Shown here piece after piece: positions 19,859 to 29,609 of a DNA stretch of 64,000 nt (the first letter of the stretch is position 1; the number at the start of each line of letters is the position of its first letter). The notes beneath the pieces are model-generated. The model was not told the DNA's origin. It saw only the letters and a program-made list of their open reading frames with translations, and did not search any database. Both the position numbers and the translations under genes were made by a program. This DNA is from Oscillospiraceae bacterium (lineage in GTDB: Bacteria; Bacillota; Clostridia; Oscillospirales; Acutalibacteraceae): positions 101,374 to 165,373 of the forward strand of contig SVPR01000002.1 of NCBI GenBank assembly GCA_015065785.1, read 5' to 3'.

Positions 19859-19956
19859 AAAATCATCTCCTTTAAATTATTGTATCATAATTTAAGCGAG
19901 ATGTCATCTTAAGAATTTGTAAGGTGTAAAAAGGTGTGAAAATTTTAATTTAAGGC

Positions 19957-19985
19957 TTGACATTTTATTAAAGTGCGAGTATAAT
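19957..19985 (+). promoter_or_regulatory. sigmaA promoter of tRNA-Gln
   Basis: TTGACA - 17 bp - TATAAT. Confidence 0.8.
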
Positions 19986-19996
19986 GATTAAGTCTT

Positions 19997-20070
19997 AGCG
20001 GGATTGTGTAACGGTAGCACGGCAGACTCTGACTCTGTTTGTTGGGGTTCGAATCCCTATCCCGCTGCCA
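19997..20070 (+). tRNA. tRNA-Gln (CTG anticodon)
   Basis: agcggga...tcccgct-g-cca; anticodon loop ctCTGac; T-arm ggggttcgaatccct. Confidence 0.9.
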
Positions 20071-20252
20071 AAACGAAAATCCGTTCTCGCAAGAGGACGG
20101 ATTTTTGTTTTGTATTATTCATTTTTCAATATTCATCATTCTCTATTCATTAAAAGAACGGATTTTCAATGAATAATGAAGTCGCTCGTAAACTCGCTGA
20201 TGAATAATGAATAATTATTTTTTATTAAGTAGCAATATTTCATTTTTTATGC
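20067..20252. repeat. tRNA-downstream cassette copy 1
   Basis: Near-identical to 20377-20569 apart from small indels. Confidence 0.85.
20072..20109 (+). terminator. Terminator after tRNA-Gln
   Basis: aaaatccgttctcgcaagaggacggattttt. Confidence 0.75.
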
Positions 20253-20303
20253 TATAATCTAACCACCTCTTCACTATTCCCTCTTACTTCCTACTTCAAA
20301 CAA

Positions 20304-20380
20304 CTGCCCATGGCGCAGCTGGATAACGCAGCAGATTCCGATTCTGAAGAACGGGGGTTCAAATCCCTCTGGGCAGGCCA
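20304..20380 (+). tRNA. tRNA-Arg (CCG anticodon)
   Basis: ctgccca...tgggcag-g-cca; anticodon loop ttCCGat; T-arm ggggttcaaatccc. Confidence 0.88.
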
Positions 20381-20569
20381 AAACGAAAATCCGTTCTCGC
20401 AAGAGGACGGGTTTTCGTTTTGTATTATTCATTTTTCATTATTCAATATTCATCATTCATTAAAAGAACGGATTTTCAATGAATAATGAATGATGAAGTC
20501 GCTCGTAAACTCGCTGATGAATAATGAATAATTACTTTTTATTAAGTAGCAATATTTCATTCTTTATGC
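20377..20569. repeat. tRNA-downstream cassette copy 2
   Basis: See 20067-20252. Confidence 0.85.
20382..20420 (+). terminator. Terminator after tRNA-Arg
   Basis: gaaaatccgttctcgcaagaggacgggttttcgtttt. Confidence 0.75.
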
Positions 20570-20595
20570 ATATTTTTGTTATTTTAAATGATAAT

Positions 20596-20624
20596 TTGAC
20601 AAGTGAATTGTGTTATAATATAAT
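20596..20624 (+). promoter_or_regulatory. sigmaA promoter
   Basis: TTGACA - 17 bp - TATAAT just upstream of the 20633 ORF. Confidence 0.65.
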
Positions 20625-20632
20625 AAATTGAG

Positions 20633-21160
20633 GTGTTTAAATTGGAAAATGTATTATATGAATACAGTTTTAATTTTGAAAATATTTATACGAGTTTTAT
20701 TCCTCTCTTTATTGGTGTAGGATTTTTTATAAAATCGATTTCACTGCTTCGCAAAAAGGGTGGAAACAAGAATTTTGTAGATTTATTCTTTAAAATTATT
20801 GGATTTATTGTTGGTCCTGTATGCGTTGGGTTAGCTCTTATCTCTGTTTTAGGATATACACTTGTATACAATGAAAGTAAAGAAATATTAGAAAATGATG
20901 ACTGTTATGTTGTAGAAGGTTATGTGGAGAATTTTTACTCAATGCCATACGAAGGACACGATACAGAACACTTTGAGATTAATGGTGTCTATTTTGAATA
21001 TTCAGACTATATTATGACAAATGGTTATAATGTTACTGCCTCTCACGGTGGTGTAGTAGCACATAATGGACAATATTTAAAAATTAAATACATAATTGAT
21101 GAATATGATGAAGAAGATGGTAATACCATTTTATATATTGCTGAAATAGAAAAGGAATGA
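20633..21160 (+). CDS. Hypothetical membrane protein
   Basis: 175 aa with two TM segments and a polar C-terminal domain; start uncertain (GTG 20633 or TTG 20642). Confidence 0.55.
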   Translation: MFKLENVLYEYSFNFENIYTSFIPLFIGVGFFIKSISLLRKKGGNKNFVDLFFKIIGFIVGPVCVGLALISVLGYTLVYNESKEILENDDCYVVEGYVENFYSMPYEGHDTEHFEINGVYFEYSDYIMTNGYNVTASHGGVVAHNGQYLKIKYIIDEYDEEDGNTILYIAEIEKE

Positions 21161-21242
21161 TTATTTTTTAGTTTTAAATAAATGAATATGTAATTAACAA
21201 ATTTGAATTATGATAATAATGTGGTTTATATGAGGTGAAAAT

Positions 21243-21461
21243 TTGAATTTTATCAAAAAAGTTGTAGCGTTTATAATAGATTGGAATTTAATTTTATTGC
21301 CAACATATTTTTTGTTTGATTATTTTCTGTTTTTATCTGTAGAAAATGAAAAATTTAAGATGTTGCCATTTATAATATGGATTGCAGGAATTTTGGTTGT
21401 AATATTCAGAGATAAACTTTGTAAAGGCAAAAGTGTTGGTAAAAGAATTTTAAAACTATAA
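21243..21461 (+). CDS. Short RDD-family-like membrane protein
   Basis: AFIIDWNLILLPTYFLFDYF ... RDKLCKGKSVGKRILKL resembles RDD N-terminus plus G(K/R)S(V/I)GKR motif. Confidence 0.5.
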   Translation: MNFIKKVVAFIIDWNLILLPTYFLFDYFLFLSVENEKFKMLPFIIWIAGILVVIFRDKLCKGKSVGKRILKL

Positions 21462-21498
21462 AAATCGGATAGATGCAAAATTGCATCTATCCGATTTT
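21461..21498. terminator. Bidirectional terminator
   Basis: aaaatcggatagatgcaa-aa-ttgcatctatccgatttt, perfect 18-bp stem. Confidence 0.85.
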
Positions 21499-21503
21499 AT
21501 TTA

Positions 21504-21953
21504 CTAATTGAAAAAATGCCTATCCAATATCTCACACGCAGTAATTACCAATCTCACACAAGGTCTTGCTTTGTAATATTCGGGCGTTCTTTCTTCTGAA
21601 ACAGGGGACTGTTTACCTGCAACCTTCAACAAATCTTTACAGATGTATGTTGAGTGAACTGCTTTGAATTCTTCCGAGAGTTCCTGAATAAGTTTGTAGT
21701 GCTCGTCTTTAGCTTTTTTATCGGTAGGATTTGAGTACCCGTGAAGAATACCGGCAATTATAAACATTCCTGTTACTGCGCCACAGACTTCTCTGAGTCT
21801 GCCCATACCGCCACCGAATGACGAAGATATTTTTAAAGCTGATTCTTTATCTAATTTTAAATCATCGCAAAAAGCTAAAACTACTGACTGACTGCAGTTG
21901 TAACCGTCGCAAAAATACTGTGCACCTTTTTCACTATGTGTCAATTTAATCAT
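21504..21953 (-). CDS. C-GCAxxG-C-C family protein
   Basis: CDGYNCSQSVVLAF, SSFGGGMGRLREVCGAVTGMFIIAG, C...RPCVRLVITACEIL. Confidence 0.85.
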   Translation of the reverse strand: MIKLTHSEKGAQYFCDGYNCSQSVVLAFCDDLKLDKESALKISSSFGGGMGRLREVCGAVTGMFIIAGILHGYSNPTDKKAKDEHYKLIQELSEEFKAVHSTYICKDLLKVAGKQSPVSEERTPEYYKARPCVRLVITACEILDRHFFN

Positions 21954-21957
21954 CTCT

Positions 21958-23235
21958 TTATTTTGTAACTAATTCTTTGTCTTTTTCAGTATTTGTCTGC
22001 TTTGCACCATTGTCAAATTTTTCAAGCACCTTAACACTTACTGCAAAGCAATCTGCAAGACCGTCTAAATTCATATTATCGTAAGTGTCGCGTCTTGTGT
22101 GGTAATAGTTCTGAAGATTATGGTTAAGACCTGTAATGCCTGTTGCTCTCATTCCTGCCTTTGCAAATGCAGCAGAGTCAGTTGCACCGCCAAGTGGTGG
22201 TACCATACCCTTTAAGCAATGAATGTCTAATTCCTTTGCACATTCCATAAACAAGTCTGAAACATCTTTATCGACTTTAACAGTACCATTTAAGTCGCGG
22301 TAGTTTGTCATTAAATATTTCGGGTCAAAAATTGTGTCGTAAGAATAAATGAACGTTGGAACATCAGAAAACTCTTCTTTGTGCTTCTTCGCCCAGTCTG
22401 TTGAGCCACGAAGCCCCGCTTCTTCAGAGCCTGAAATAATAACACCGACTTCTGTGTTCTGGAATTCAATGTTGTTGTCTTTTAATGCCTTTAAAATTGC
22501 AATACCCATATAGCAACCTGAAAGGTTATCGTTAGCGCCGTCAACAACTCTTTTTTCGTTCCACATAAAAAACATACCAATCATAAACGGAACAAAAAGA
22601 AGTCCCCAGAGTGCTAATTTGAAGTAAAGTGAATCAGTATCAATCATACCAAAGGTTATGCCGTTATTTACAATGTAGAGAATTGAAATAACTAAATAAT
22701 AAAAAGCACCGAGAGCTGCTACAACAATGTGACCCTCAAAGAAAACGCCACCTAAACGGTAGTTAACAGGCCATTCCCAGCAAGCATCAGGGTGACCGTT
22801 AAAAAGAATTCTTCTTTTTGTTTCACCGTTACAAGCTTTTATTGCAGTAACATTGTGACCTGTTTTCTCAGGGAAAATCCAGTCAACTAATTTTTTATAC
22901 ATTCCAAATTGTAAAATTGCAATCAAAAATCCTGCCACAATAAGAGGAATAGAAACAACAGGGCAAATAAAGAAAAGGGGAATTGCAGAAAGAACTAAAG
23001 TGAATGTTATGTAAATCCAACCAAAGAATGAGCCGGGGTTTTCTTTGAAGGATTCAATTTCTACTCTTTCACAGCCGCAATCATTTCTTAAAACATCTGC
23101 CATATATTCACAAGCAATTCTTTCACCCTCTGAGCCGGGGTCACGCTTAGGCATATTTTTGCAGATATGAGTAATTTCATCTATCATATACTGAGCAGAT
23201 GCCTTTTTGTTTTTAATAAGATTAGATAAATCCAT
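21958..23235 (-). CDS. M28 family zinc peptidase, membrane-associated
   Basis: VVDGANDNLSGCYMGIAILKAL, VIISGSEEAGLRGSTDWAK, GGATDSAAFAKAGM. Confidence 0.85.
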   Translation of the reverse strand: MDLSNLIKNKKASAQYMIDEITHICKNMPKRDPGSEGERIACEYMADVLRNDCGCERVEIESFKENPGSFFGWIYITFTLVLSAIPLFFICPVVSIPLIVAGFLIAILQFGMYKKLVDWIFPEKTGHNVTAIKACNGETKRRILFNGHPDACWEWPVNYRLGGVFFEGHIVVAALGAFYYLVISILYIVNNGITFGMIDTDSLYFKLALWGLLFVPFMIGMFFMWNEKRVVDGANDNLSGCYMGIAILKALKDNNIEFQNTEVGVIISGSEEAGLRGSTDWAKKHKEEFSDVPTFIYSYDTIFDPKYLMTNYRDLNGTVKVDKDVSDLFMECAKELDIHCLKGMVPPLGGATDSAAFAKAGMRATGITGLNHNLQNYYHTRRDTYDNMNLDGLADCFAVSVKVLEKFDNGAKQTNTEKDKELVTK

Positions 23236-23319
23236 AAAACCACTCCTTTTTAATCAGTAAACATATTTTTATTTTATACTATTAAATAAAAACGGTCAAG
23301 AATTATTTTGTAGTTGATA

Positions 23320-24261
23320 TTATAATGAAATATCAGCAAGTAGAGGAAAGTGGTCGCTCAAAGAAGAAAAACAGTCTTGCGAAAGAAGTGAAAGATTTTT
23401 TATTTTAACATCACCTTTTATGAAAATATGGTCATTCAGTGCGCTGTTGAAGCTAAGATTTTCTCCGTAATATTTGCTTTCAGTTATATCCTCTGCATCT
23501 GTGTAAAGTGAATTCAGTATTCCGTAGCTACCAGAATTAAGAACGGATTTTTGATATAAAACTCGTCTTTTTGTGTTGAAGTCGCCTATTATTAAAACAG
23601 GGTAGGGGTATTGATTATAAAGAACTTCCACCTCGGTGTAAAGCTCATTGACTTGACAGGCTTGAGTAAAGAAATTATCGGCTTCCTCAGACTCTTCAAG
23701 AAAGCTTAAATGTGTATTTACAACTGTAAATATTTTGTTTGTTTTAATTTGTCTGAAAACGCCCCACACGATTCGTCTTGATTTAAAATTCCAGCAGTTT
23801 GCAAAAGGAATAGTGCCACTGTCTATCAGTTCGAGCGTTTCTGTGTTATAGAGAATAGCGGTCATCTTTTGAGGGAAAGCAGTTTTTATTGGCGAAGTGA
23901 ATTTATAGGTGCTTTTGTTTTTATTAATTGCGTTGTACCAATCGTTACACATTTCCTGAACGCCTAAAACATCAGGCAGATATCCGTCACGAAGTGCAAA
24001 AAAGTCATTGCTTCTTGCTTCAACACTTGTACCGCCCCACGATTTGTAATGTGCTAAAAGATTAAATGTCATTACTCTTATCTGATTTTCATTTTTAGCT
24101 AATACAGAATTATCTTTTTTAATCTGCTCTTCAAAATCAGTTTTTGGCTTACCTACATATAAGTTGTAATCAAATATGGGTAAAGAATATATCAAGGGGC
24201 ATAAAATGAGTGTAATAACAGTAATTATTGCGGTAATTAAAATATGCTTTTTCTTATTCAT
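23320..24261 (-). CDS. Endonuclease/exonuclease/phosphatase family protein
   Basis: IRVMTFNLL, DVLGVQEM, VVNTHLSF, IIGDFNT, SLSDHFPLLADI. Confidence 0.9.
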   Translation of the reverse strand: MNKKKHILITAIITVITLILCPLIYSLPIFDYNLYVGKPKTDFEEQIKKDNSVLAKNENQIRVMTFNLLAHYKSWGGTSVEARSNDFFALRDGYLPDVLGVQEMCNDWYNAINKNKSTYKFTSPIKTAFPQKMTAILYNTETLELIDSGTIPFANCWNFKSRRIVWGVFRQIKTNKIFTVVNTHLSFLEESEEADNFFTQACQVNELYTEVEVLYNQYPYPVLIIGDFNTKRRVLYQKSVLNSGSYGILNSLYTDAEDITESKYYGENLSFNSALNDHIFIKGDVKIKNLSLLSQDCFSSLSDHFPLLADISL

Positions 24262-24322
24262 AAAGCTATTATTTGCAATAAAAATAAAAACATTCCATTC
24301 ACCCGGAACGGAATGTTTTTTG

Positions 24323-26482
24323 TTAGTTTTTAAGCTTTGCGGTTTGTCGTTGAGCCATAACTAAATCGTGGTAAATACCGCCTAATTTCATAAGCTCCTC
24401 GTGTGGTCCGCATTCTGCAATGTGCCCTTTTTCAATTACTACAAGTCTGTCCGCGTTTCTTAAAGTAGCAAGTCTGTGGGCAATTGCAATTGTTGTTCTG
24501 CCCTTTGTTAAACGAGCGAGAGCTTCCTGGATTTTTATCTCAGTTTCAGGGTCTAAAGAGCTTGTTGCTTCATCTAAAATAAGAATTTGCGGATTTTTAA
24601 GAATTGCACGGGCAATGCTTATTCTTTGACGCTCACCGCCTGAAAGCGTGTGACCGTTTTCACCGATTGTAGTGTTATAGCCATCAGGAAGCTTAATTAC
24701 AAATTCGTGAGCATTCGCGGCTTTAGCGGCAGCAATCACTTCGTCTAAAGATGCATCAGGTCTTGCGTAAGCAATATTTTCAAAAACACTGCCTGAGAAA
24801 AGATATGTTTCCTGGAATACAACACCAATGCTGTCACGAAGTGTGGCTTGTTCGAATTCTCTTAAATCAATTCCGTCAATTGTAATTGAACCACTTGTCG
24901 GGTCATAAAGTCGCATACAGAGATTTATAAGTGTAGATTTACCTGCGCCGGAGTGTCCGACTAAACCAATCATTTCGCCGGGCTCAATTTTTAAATTTAT
25001 ATCCTTTAAAACAGGCTCATAGGATTTATAGCCGAAGTCAACATTTTTGAATTCAATAGCACCTGCGTTATTTAATTCTTTAGGCTCTTTTGCATCAACA
25101 ATTTGTGGCTCTTCATCAAGAATTTCATAAATTTTAATAAGACTTGTTGAAGCATCCGCAAGTCGTCTTGGGAATGATGAAATCCAGCGAAGCGGAGCGT
25201 AAAGATATGCAAGGTACAAGTTGAATCGGGTTAATTCACCTAAAGATAAATCACCGTCAAGCACCATTTTACCGCCGACAATGAGAACTAAAAATTCGCT
25301 GAGTGCTATAAAATTACCAACAAACGGGAATGTTCTTGCCCAGTATTTTTCGTTAGATGCACTGACAGCTGCAAGGTCCTTTGAAACCTTTGCGAATTTT
25401 TCAATTTCTCGTTCCTCATTACCGAAAGCCTTAACAACTCTTATGCCTTTAATAATATCGTGAAGAATTGAGGTTGCCTTTGAATTAGTACGCCATTGCT
25501 TGTGGTATCTTATATGAGTGCTTCGCCAGAAGCGAGAAATCATAAAAAGTGCAATAGGTACAGGAATTACAACAAGTAAAGTCAAAAGCGGATTTGTTGT
25601 AATGAGAATTACAAGAACTAATGTGAGCATTATAATCTGCTCCATTAAATATCTGCCTTGCTCATTGAAGAAATCCTTGATTCTCTCGGTATCCTTTGTA
25701 ACACGGGTAATAAGATTACCCGCGGTAAGCTTTGACATTGAGGTGAGTGAAAGCTCCTGTACTTTTTTATAAACCATGAGTCGCAAATCATTAGAAAAGC
25801 GGGAGCCGATTTTGTTAGTTGCCCTTGTGCTTATGACGGTAATTACTTTTGAAAGAGCGAACACACCAACCATTAAAAGTGCAATTACAATAATACCTGT
25901 TGTGCGTGATTCAAAATAAGGTGTTGAGTCAGCAGTCGGCACTAAATAATCGTCGATTAAAATGCTGTTAAAAAGAGGCATAACCGCTGACAAAACATTG
26001 GAAAATGTCAGTGCAAGTCCTGCTAAAAGCATTGGTATTAAATAAGGCTTGAAATACTTAACAGCCCTGCCGAATACATAGCTTTTCTTTACACAGTAAA
26101 GGCAGACGCTCATATTTCTGAACAGATGCCTGTGGCATTTAGGGCAAATTGGTAAATCCTTTGTAGAAATATCAGTTAATTCGCCTGTTTTTATAAGGTG
26201 ATTTAACACTTTAGTGAACTCACCAATTTCGGTAACACAGGTCATTGAAAAACGACAAAGTGGTAAGTTGTCACTCTGGTCAGCTTTACCGTTTTTAACC
26301 TTTAACTCAAGTCTGCCACAGCCAATATCAGTGTATTGCACTGCTTCTTCAAGGTCTTTTATTAAATATTCTGTTTTTTGTGAATTGTATTCCGCTGTTA
26401 CCTTATCTTCAGTAAGCGTTAAAACGCCATCGACTAAATTAAGGTCAGGGGAAAGGTCAAAATTTATTTTTACTTCTTTCAT
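24323..26482 (-). CDS. ABC exporter (TM + ATPase) with N-terminal zinc-ribbon extension
   Basis: CPKCHRHLFRNMSVCLYC zinc ribbon; Walker A GLVGHSGAGKS; LSGGERQR; ILDEATSSLD. Confidence 0.93.
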   Translation of the reverse strand: MKEVKINFDLSPDLNLVDGVLTLTEDKVTAEYNSQKTEYLIKDLEEAVQYTDIGCGRLELKVKNGKADQSDNLPLCRFSMTCVTEIGEFTKVLNHLIKTGELTDISTKDLPICPKCHRHLFRNMSVCLYCVKKSYVFGRAVKYFKPYLIPMLLAGLALTFSNVLSAVMPLFNSILIDDYLVPTADSTPYFESRTTGIIVIALLMVGVFALSKVITVISTRATNKIGSRFSNDLRLMVYKKVQELSLTSMSKLTAGNLITRVTKDTERIKDFFNEQGRYLMEQIIMLTLVLVILITTNPLLTLLVVIPVPIALFMISRFWRSTHIRYHKQWRTNSKATSILHDIIKGIRVVKAFGNEEREIEKFAKVSKDLAAVSASNEKYWARTFPFVGNFIALSEFLVLIVGGKMVLDGDLSLGELTRFNLYLAYLYAPLRWISSFPRRLADASTSLIKIYEILDEEPQIVDAKEPKELNNAGAIEFKNVDFGYKSYEPVLKDINLKIEPGEMIGLVGHSGAGKSTLINLCMRLYDPTSGSITIDGIDLREFEQATLRDSIGVVFQETYLFSGSVFENIAYARPDASLDEVIAAAKAANAHEFVIKLPDGYNTTIGENGHTLSGGERQRISIARAILKNPQILILDEATSSLDPETEIKIQEALARLTKGRTTIAIAHRLATLRNADRLVVIEKGHIAECGPHEELMKLGGIYHDLVMAQRQTAKLKN

Positions 26483-26483
26483 A

Positions 26484-26993
26484 TCAATATAAATAAGGCT
26501 CTAAAAGTCGTTTGCTTTTTAAATCTGTTTTTGAGAATTCGGGCATTATAAAACGGTTGCCGTCCATATCAAGAATGAGAAGAGTGTCTTCTCCTGCAAA
26601 GCGGATGTTTCGGGTGATGTTTTTAACTGTAAAGTTTTTTTCCTTGTCACCTATTTTTGTTTCAAAATAGAAGTGACCCATCTTTTCTTTTATTGATTTT
26701 ATTTCTGTTATAGTCGGGCAGAAATATCTTGTTTCAAGCTCGTTTTTAGCTAATTCAACAGAAGCACTATCAAGCATTTCAATATCCTTTAAAATGCCGA
26801 TTTCCTTATCTTCAATATCAGAAACGCAGATGTATTCATTCGGTTTTGAGAAAGGGTAGCTTCTTGAAAGCTTAACTCTGCCTTTGTCTTCACCATTCAG
26901 AGTTAATACTAAAAATCCGTTGTTGTTTTTTGAAAAGCTACATTCCTGCGGATTTAAAAAATCAAGAGAAAGCTTAATTGTTTCCATCATCAT
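26484..26993 (-). CDS. DUF1854 family protein
   Basis: GRVKLSRSYPFSKPNEYICVSDIEDKEIGILKDIEMLDSASVELAKNELETRYFCPTITEI...NITRNIRFAGEDTLLILDMDGNRFIMPEF. Confidence 0.75.
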   Translation of the reverse strand: MMMETIKLSLDFLNPQECSFSKNNNGFLVLTLNGEDKGRVKLSRSYPFSKPNEYICVSDIEDKEIGILKDIEMLDSASVELAKNELETRYFCPTITEIKSIKEKMGHFYFETKIGDKEKNFTVKNITRNIRFAGEDTLLILDMDGNRFIMPEFSKTDLKSKRLLEPYLY

Positions 26994-29436
26994 TCTCCTT
27001 ATCTTCGTTATTGTTTTCGCCTATTCCTATAAATTTAAGAGCCTCTTCCTGAAGCTTGAAAAGACGATAATATTCGCCCTGCTTTTCCATAAGCTCTTTA
27101 TAGGTGCCGAATTCTATGCATTCGCCGTCATCAATAACAGCCAATTTGTCGGCATCTCTTAAAGTGGAAAGTCGGTGTGCAATAGAAATTGTTGTTCTGC
27201 CACTCTTTAATTCTGCGAGTGAATTCTGAATATTCCTTTCTGTTTCGGTATCCATAGCGGCAGTTGCTTCGTCAAGAATGAGTATTTTAGGGTTCTGAAT
27301 AATTGTTCTTGCAATACTCACTCTTTGTCTTTCGCCACCTGATAAATCCTGACCGCCTGAGCCTACAAAGGTTTCATATCCGTCAGGAAGCTTTGAAATG
27401 AATGAATGAGCAGAGGCAGCCTTTGCCGCGGCAATAACCTCTTCATTTGTGGCGTCGGGCTTTGCATAGCGGATGTTATCTGCAATAGTACCCATAAACA
27501 AGAAAATATCCTGAGAAACAATGCCGATATTTTCTTTTAATTGCTTCATAGGAATATCTTTAACATCTATGCCGTCAATTTTAACTGAGCCTTCTTTCGG
27601 GTCATAAAGACGGGCAATAAGATTAGAAATTGTAGTTTTACCTGCACCTGTTTTACCAACAATGCCGAGCATCTCACCTGCGTTTATTTTAAGTGAAAGA
27701 TTTTTAATGATAGGTTGTGCAGGCTCATATTCAAACTGCAATTCGTTCAATTCAATTTCGCCTTTGAAATCCTTTATTTCTATTGGATTTTCACTTTCTT
27801 TGATATCTGGCTCGGTATCCATAATTTCAAAAACTCTTTGTGCAGAGTCAACGCAACGAGCCCACCAGTTTGTAACCCAGGAAAGAAACTCAATGGGCGA
27901 TTGAAGCATTTGTAAATACACAACGAATGACAAAAGCTCGCCGATTGTTATTTCATTATATTTTACTGCTAAAACACCGCCATAGCCTAATACAACGGCG
28001 CTTAATGAATAAACAATTACCGAAAGCAACGGGAACACAGTAGCTTCTGCATTTGAAGATTTTATTTCAGCATTCATAAGTCGGGAGCTGATATTGTGAA
28101 AATGCTCATATTCCTCATCCTCTTTTGAGAATGCCTTAATAATTCTGTGACCGTTAATATTGTCGCTCACCTTTGAGGTAAGATTTGAATTCTGTACCCA
28201 GACTTTATGGTGAAGCTTTCTGAAAATTCTTTCGCACAAAGGGTATGCAACAACAATTCCTAAAGCCGAAATTAAAAGAATTACTGTTAATTTCCAGCTT
28301 GTAGCGAACATAATTGCAAAAATACCTATAACAGTAATCGCATTTGTAATTACATAGGGGAAGCCGTCAACGAAGAACCAATAAATGTTGTTGGAATCCC
28401 GTGTGACACGCTCCATCAAGGAGCCTGTTTGCTTGTGGGTGTAAAAGCCAACAGAAAGCTTTTGCATAGCAGTAAAGATTTTTAACTTTATGCTGTAAAC
28501 AACCCAGGGGAGCATACCCGCAATTATATATTGGTAAACGAATGTAAATACCCAGTGAATTATTTTAAGTCCAGCAATAGTTCCGACTAATGTGAGCAAG
28601 GCTGAGAGCAGCTCTTCGTAGCCCAGCGTGTTACCGGGATTTAAAACCTCGTCATAAAGCTTTTGTGTGCTGAATTGCGGAATTATAAGCGAAATACCCG
28701 TGCTTATAAGAATTGAAGCAATGAAAAATATCATTTTTCCTCTTACTTCTTTAAAGAAAGAGAAAAGTCTTTTTACAGTCGAGCTTTTTCCTGTGCATTT
28801 TTTGCAGAATACTCTGCCGGGCGGAACAGGCTTACCACATTTTTTGCAAACTGACTTTTTCATAGAGTCAATATACATCTGGTAATCCTTATTGGCTTTA
28901 AAGTTATTGAAAACCTTAGTAAAGCATTCAGCTTGTGATAATAAGCCTATTGAAAAACAACCCAAAGCAAAATATTCGCCATTGAATTTGTAAGTAAGAC
29001 GCCCTGTTGCAATGCATTTTTCAATGCAGATTTCATCAATCTCGTTTATTGGTATTGTTGTAAGCTTTGAAAGCGTAGGCTTAAATTCCAACTTTTTTCT
29101 GCTTTTCTTTTTAGCTCTTACTTCCTCAAGAAAATCTGCAATATATAAGCCTTTTTCATCGAACATAATATAGGTGTCGCTATAAAGTGCCTCGTCGTTC
29201 ATATCTGACTTGAAGAAGAAAATCAGATTATCTGTGTCAAGCTTTTCTTCTTTTAATCTCTCAAGAACAGGCGGTGGAAGCTTTATTGCACCGTTATTAT
29301 CATTTTCGTGATTTTCGGGTGGCTTTTTAATATGAAATTTAATGAGAAGCTTATCAATAATTTTCATACAAATCTCCTGTGTTTTTTGAAAAATAAATAA
29401 CTTATGAATTATACTATAATAATCAACTGTTTTCAA
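26974..29436 (-). CDS. ABC exporter (TM + ATPase) with N-terminal extension and zinc ribbon
   Basis: CKKCGKPVPPGRVFCKKC; Walker A GIVGKTGAGKT; LSGGERQR; ILDEATAAMD. Confidence 0.93.
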   Translation of the reverse strand: MKTVDYYSIIHKLFIFQKTQEICMKIIDKLLIKFHIKKPPENHENDNNGAIKLPPPVLERLKEEKLDTDNLIFFFKSDMNDEALYSDTYIMFDEKGLYIADFLEEVRAKKKSRKKLEFKPTLSKLTTIPINEIDEICIEKCIATGRLTYKFNGEYFALGCFSIGLLSQAECFTKVFNNFKANKDYQMYIDSMKKSVCKKCGKPVPPGRVFCKKCTGKSSTVKRLFSFFKEVRGKMIFFIASILISTGISLIIPQFSTQKLYDEVLNPGNTLGYEELLSALLTLVGTIAGLKIIHWVFTFVYQYIIAGMLPWVVYSIKLKIFTAMQKLSVGFYTHKQTGSLMERVTRDSNNIYWFFVDGFPYVITNAITVIGIFAIMFATSWKLTVILLISALGIVVAYPLCERIFRKLHHKVWVQNSNLTSKVSDNINGHRIIKAFSKEDEEYEHFHNISSRLMNAEIKSSNAEATVFPLLSVIVYSLSAVVLGYGGVLAVKYNEITIGELLSFVVYLQMLQSPIEFLSWVTNWWARCVDSAQRVFEIMDTEPDIKESENPIEIKDFKGEIELNELQFEYEPAQPIIKNLSLKINAGEMLGIVGKTGAGKTTISNLIARLYDPKEGSVKIDGIDVKDIPMKQLKENIGIVSQDIFLFMGTIADNIRYAKPDATNEEVIAAAKAASAHSFISKLPDGYETFVGSGGQDLSGGERQRVSIARTIIQNPKILILDEATAAMDTETERNIQNSLAELKSGRTTISIAHRLSTLRDADKLAVIDDGECIEFGTYKELMEKQGEYYRLFKLQEEALKFIGIGENNNEDKENDDGNN

Positions 29437-29555
29437 CTGATACGGAAAAATTTTACAAATGTTTATATATAGATAGCATTTTTAACAATCAAAATAGGCG
29501 TATTTTGTACGATTTGCAGAAATTAAGAATTCTTAATTTTTCTTGATTAAGTGAA

Positions 29556-29584
29556 TTGACATTCACAAATTCTTTTGATATAAT
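29556..29584 (+). promoter_or_regulatory. Perfect-consensus sigmaA promoter upstream of nanA
   Basis: TTGACA - 17 bp (with TGn) - TATAAT. Confidence 0.8.
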
Positions 29585-29609
29585 TTATCGTAGTTAAATT
29601 TGGTTATAA

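Noticed and set aside
24323-29436. The exporter triad as a bacteriocin/lantibiotic export locus
   Set aside because: No precursor peptide, modification enzyme or peptidase C39 domain seen; the DUF1854 context fits better.
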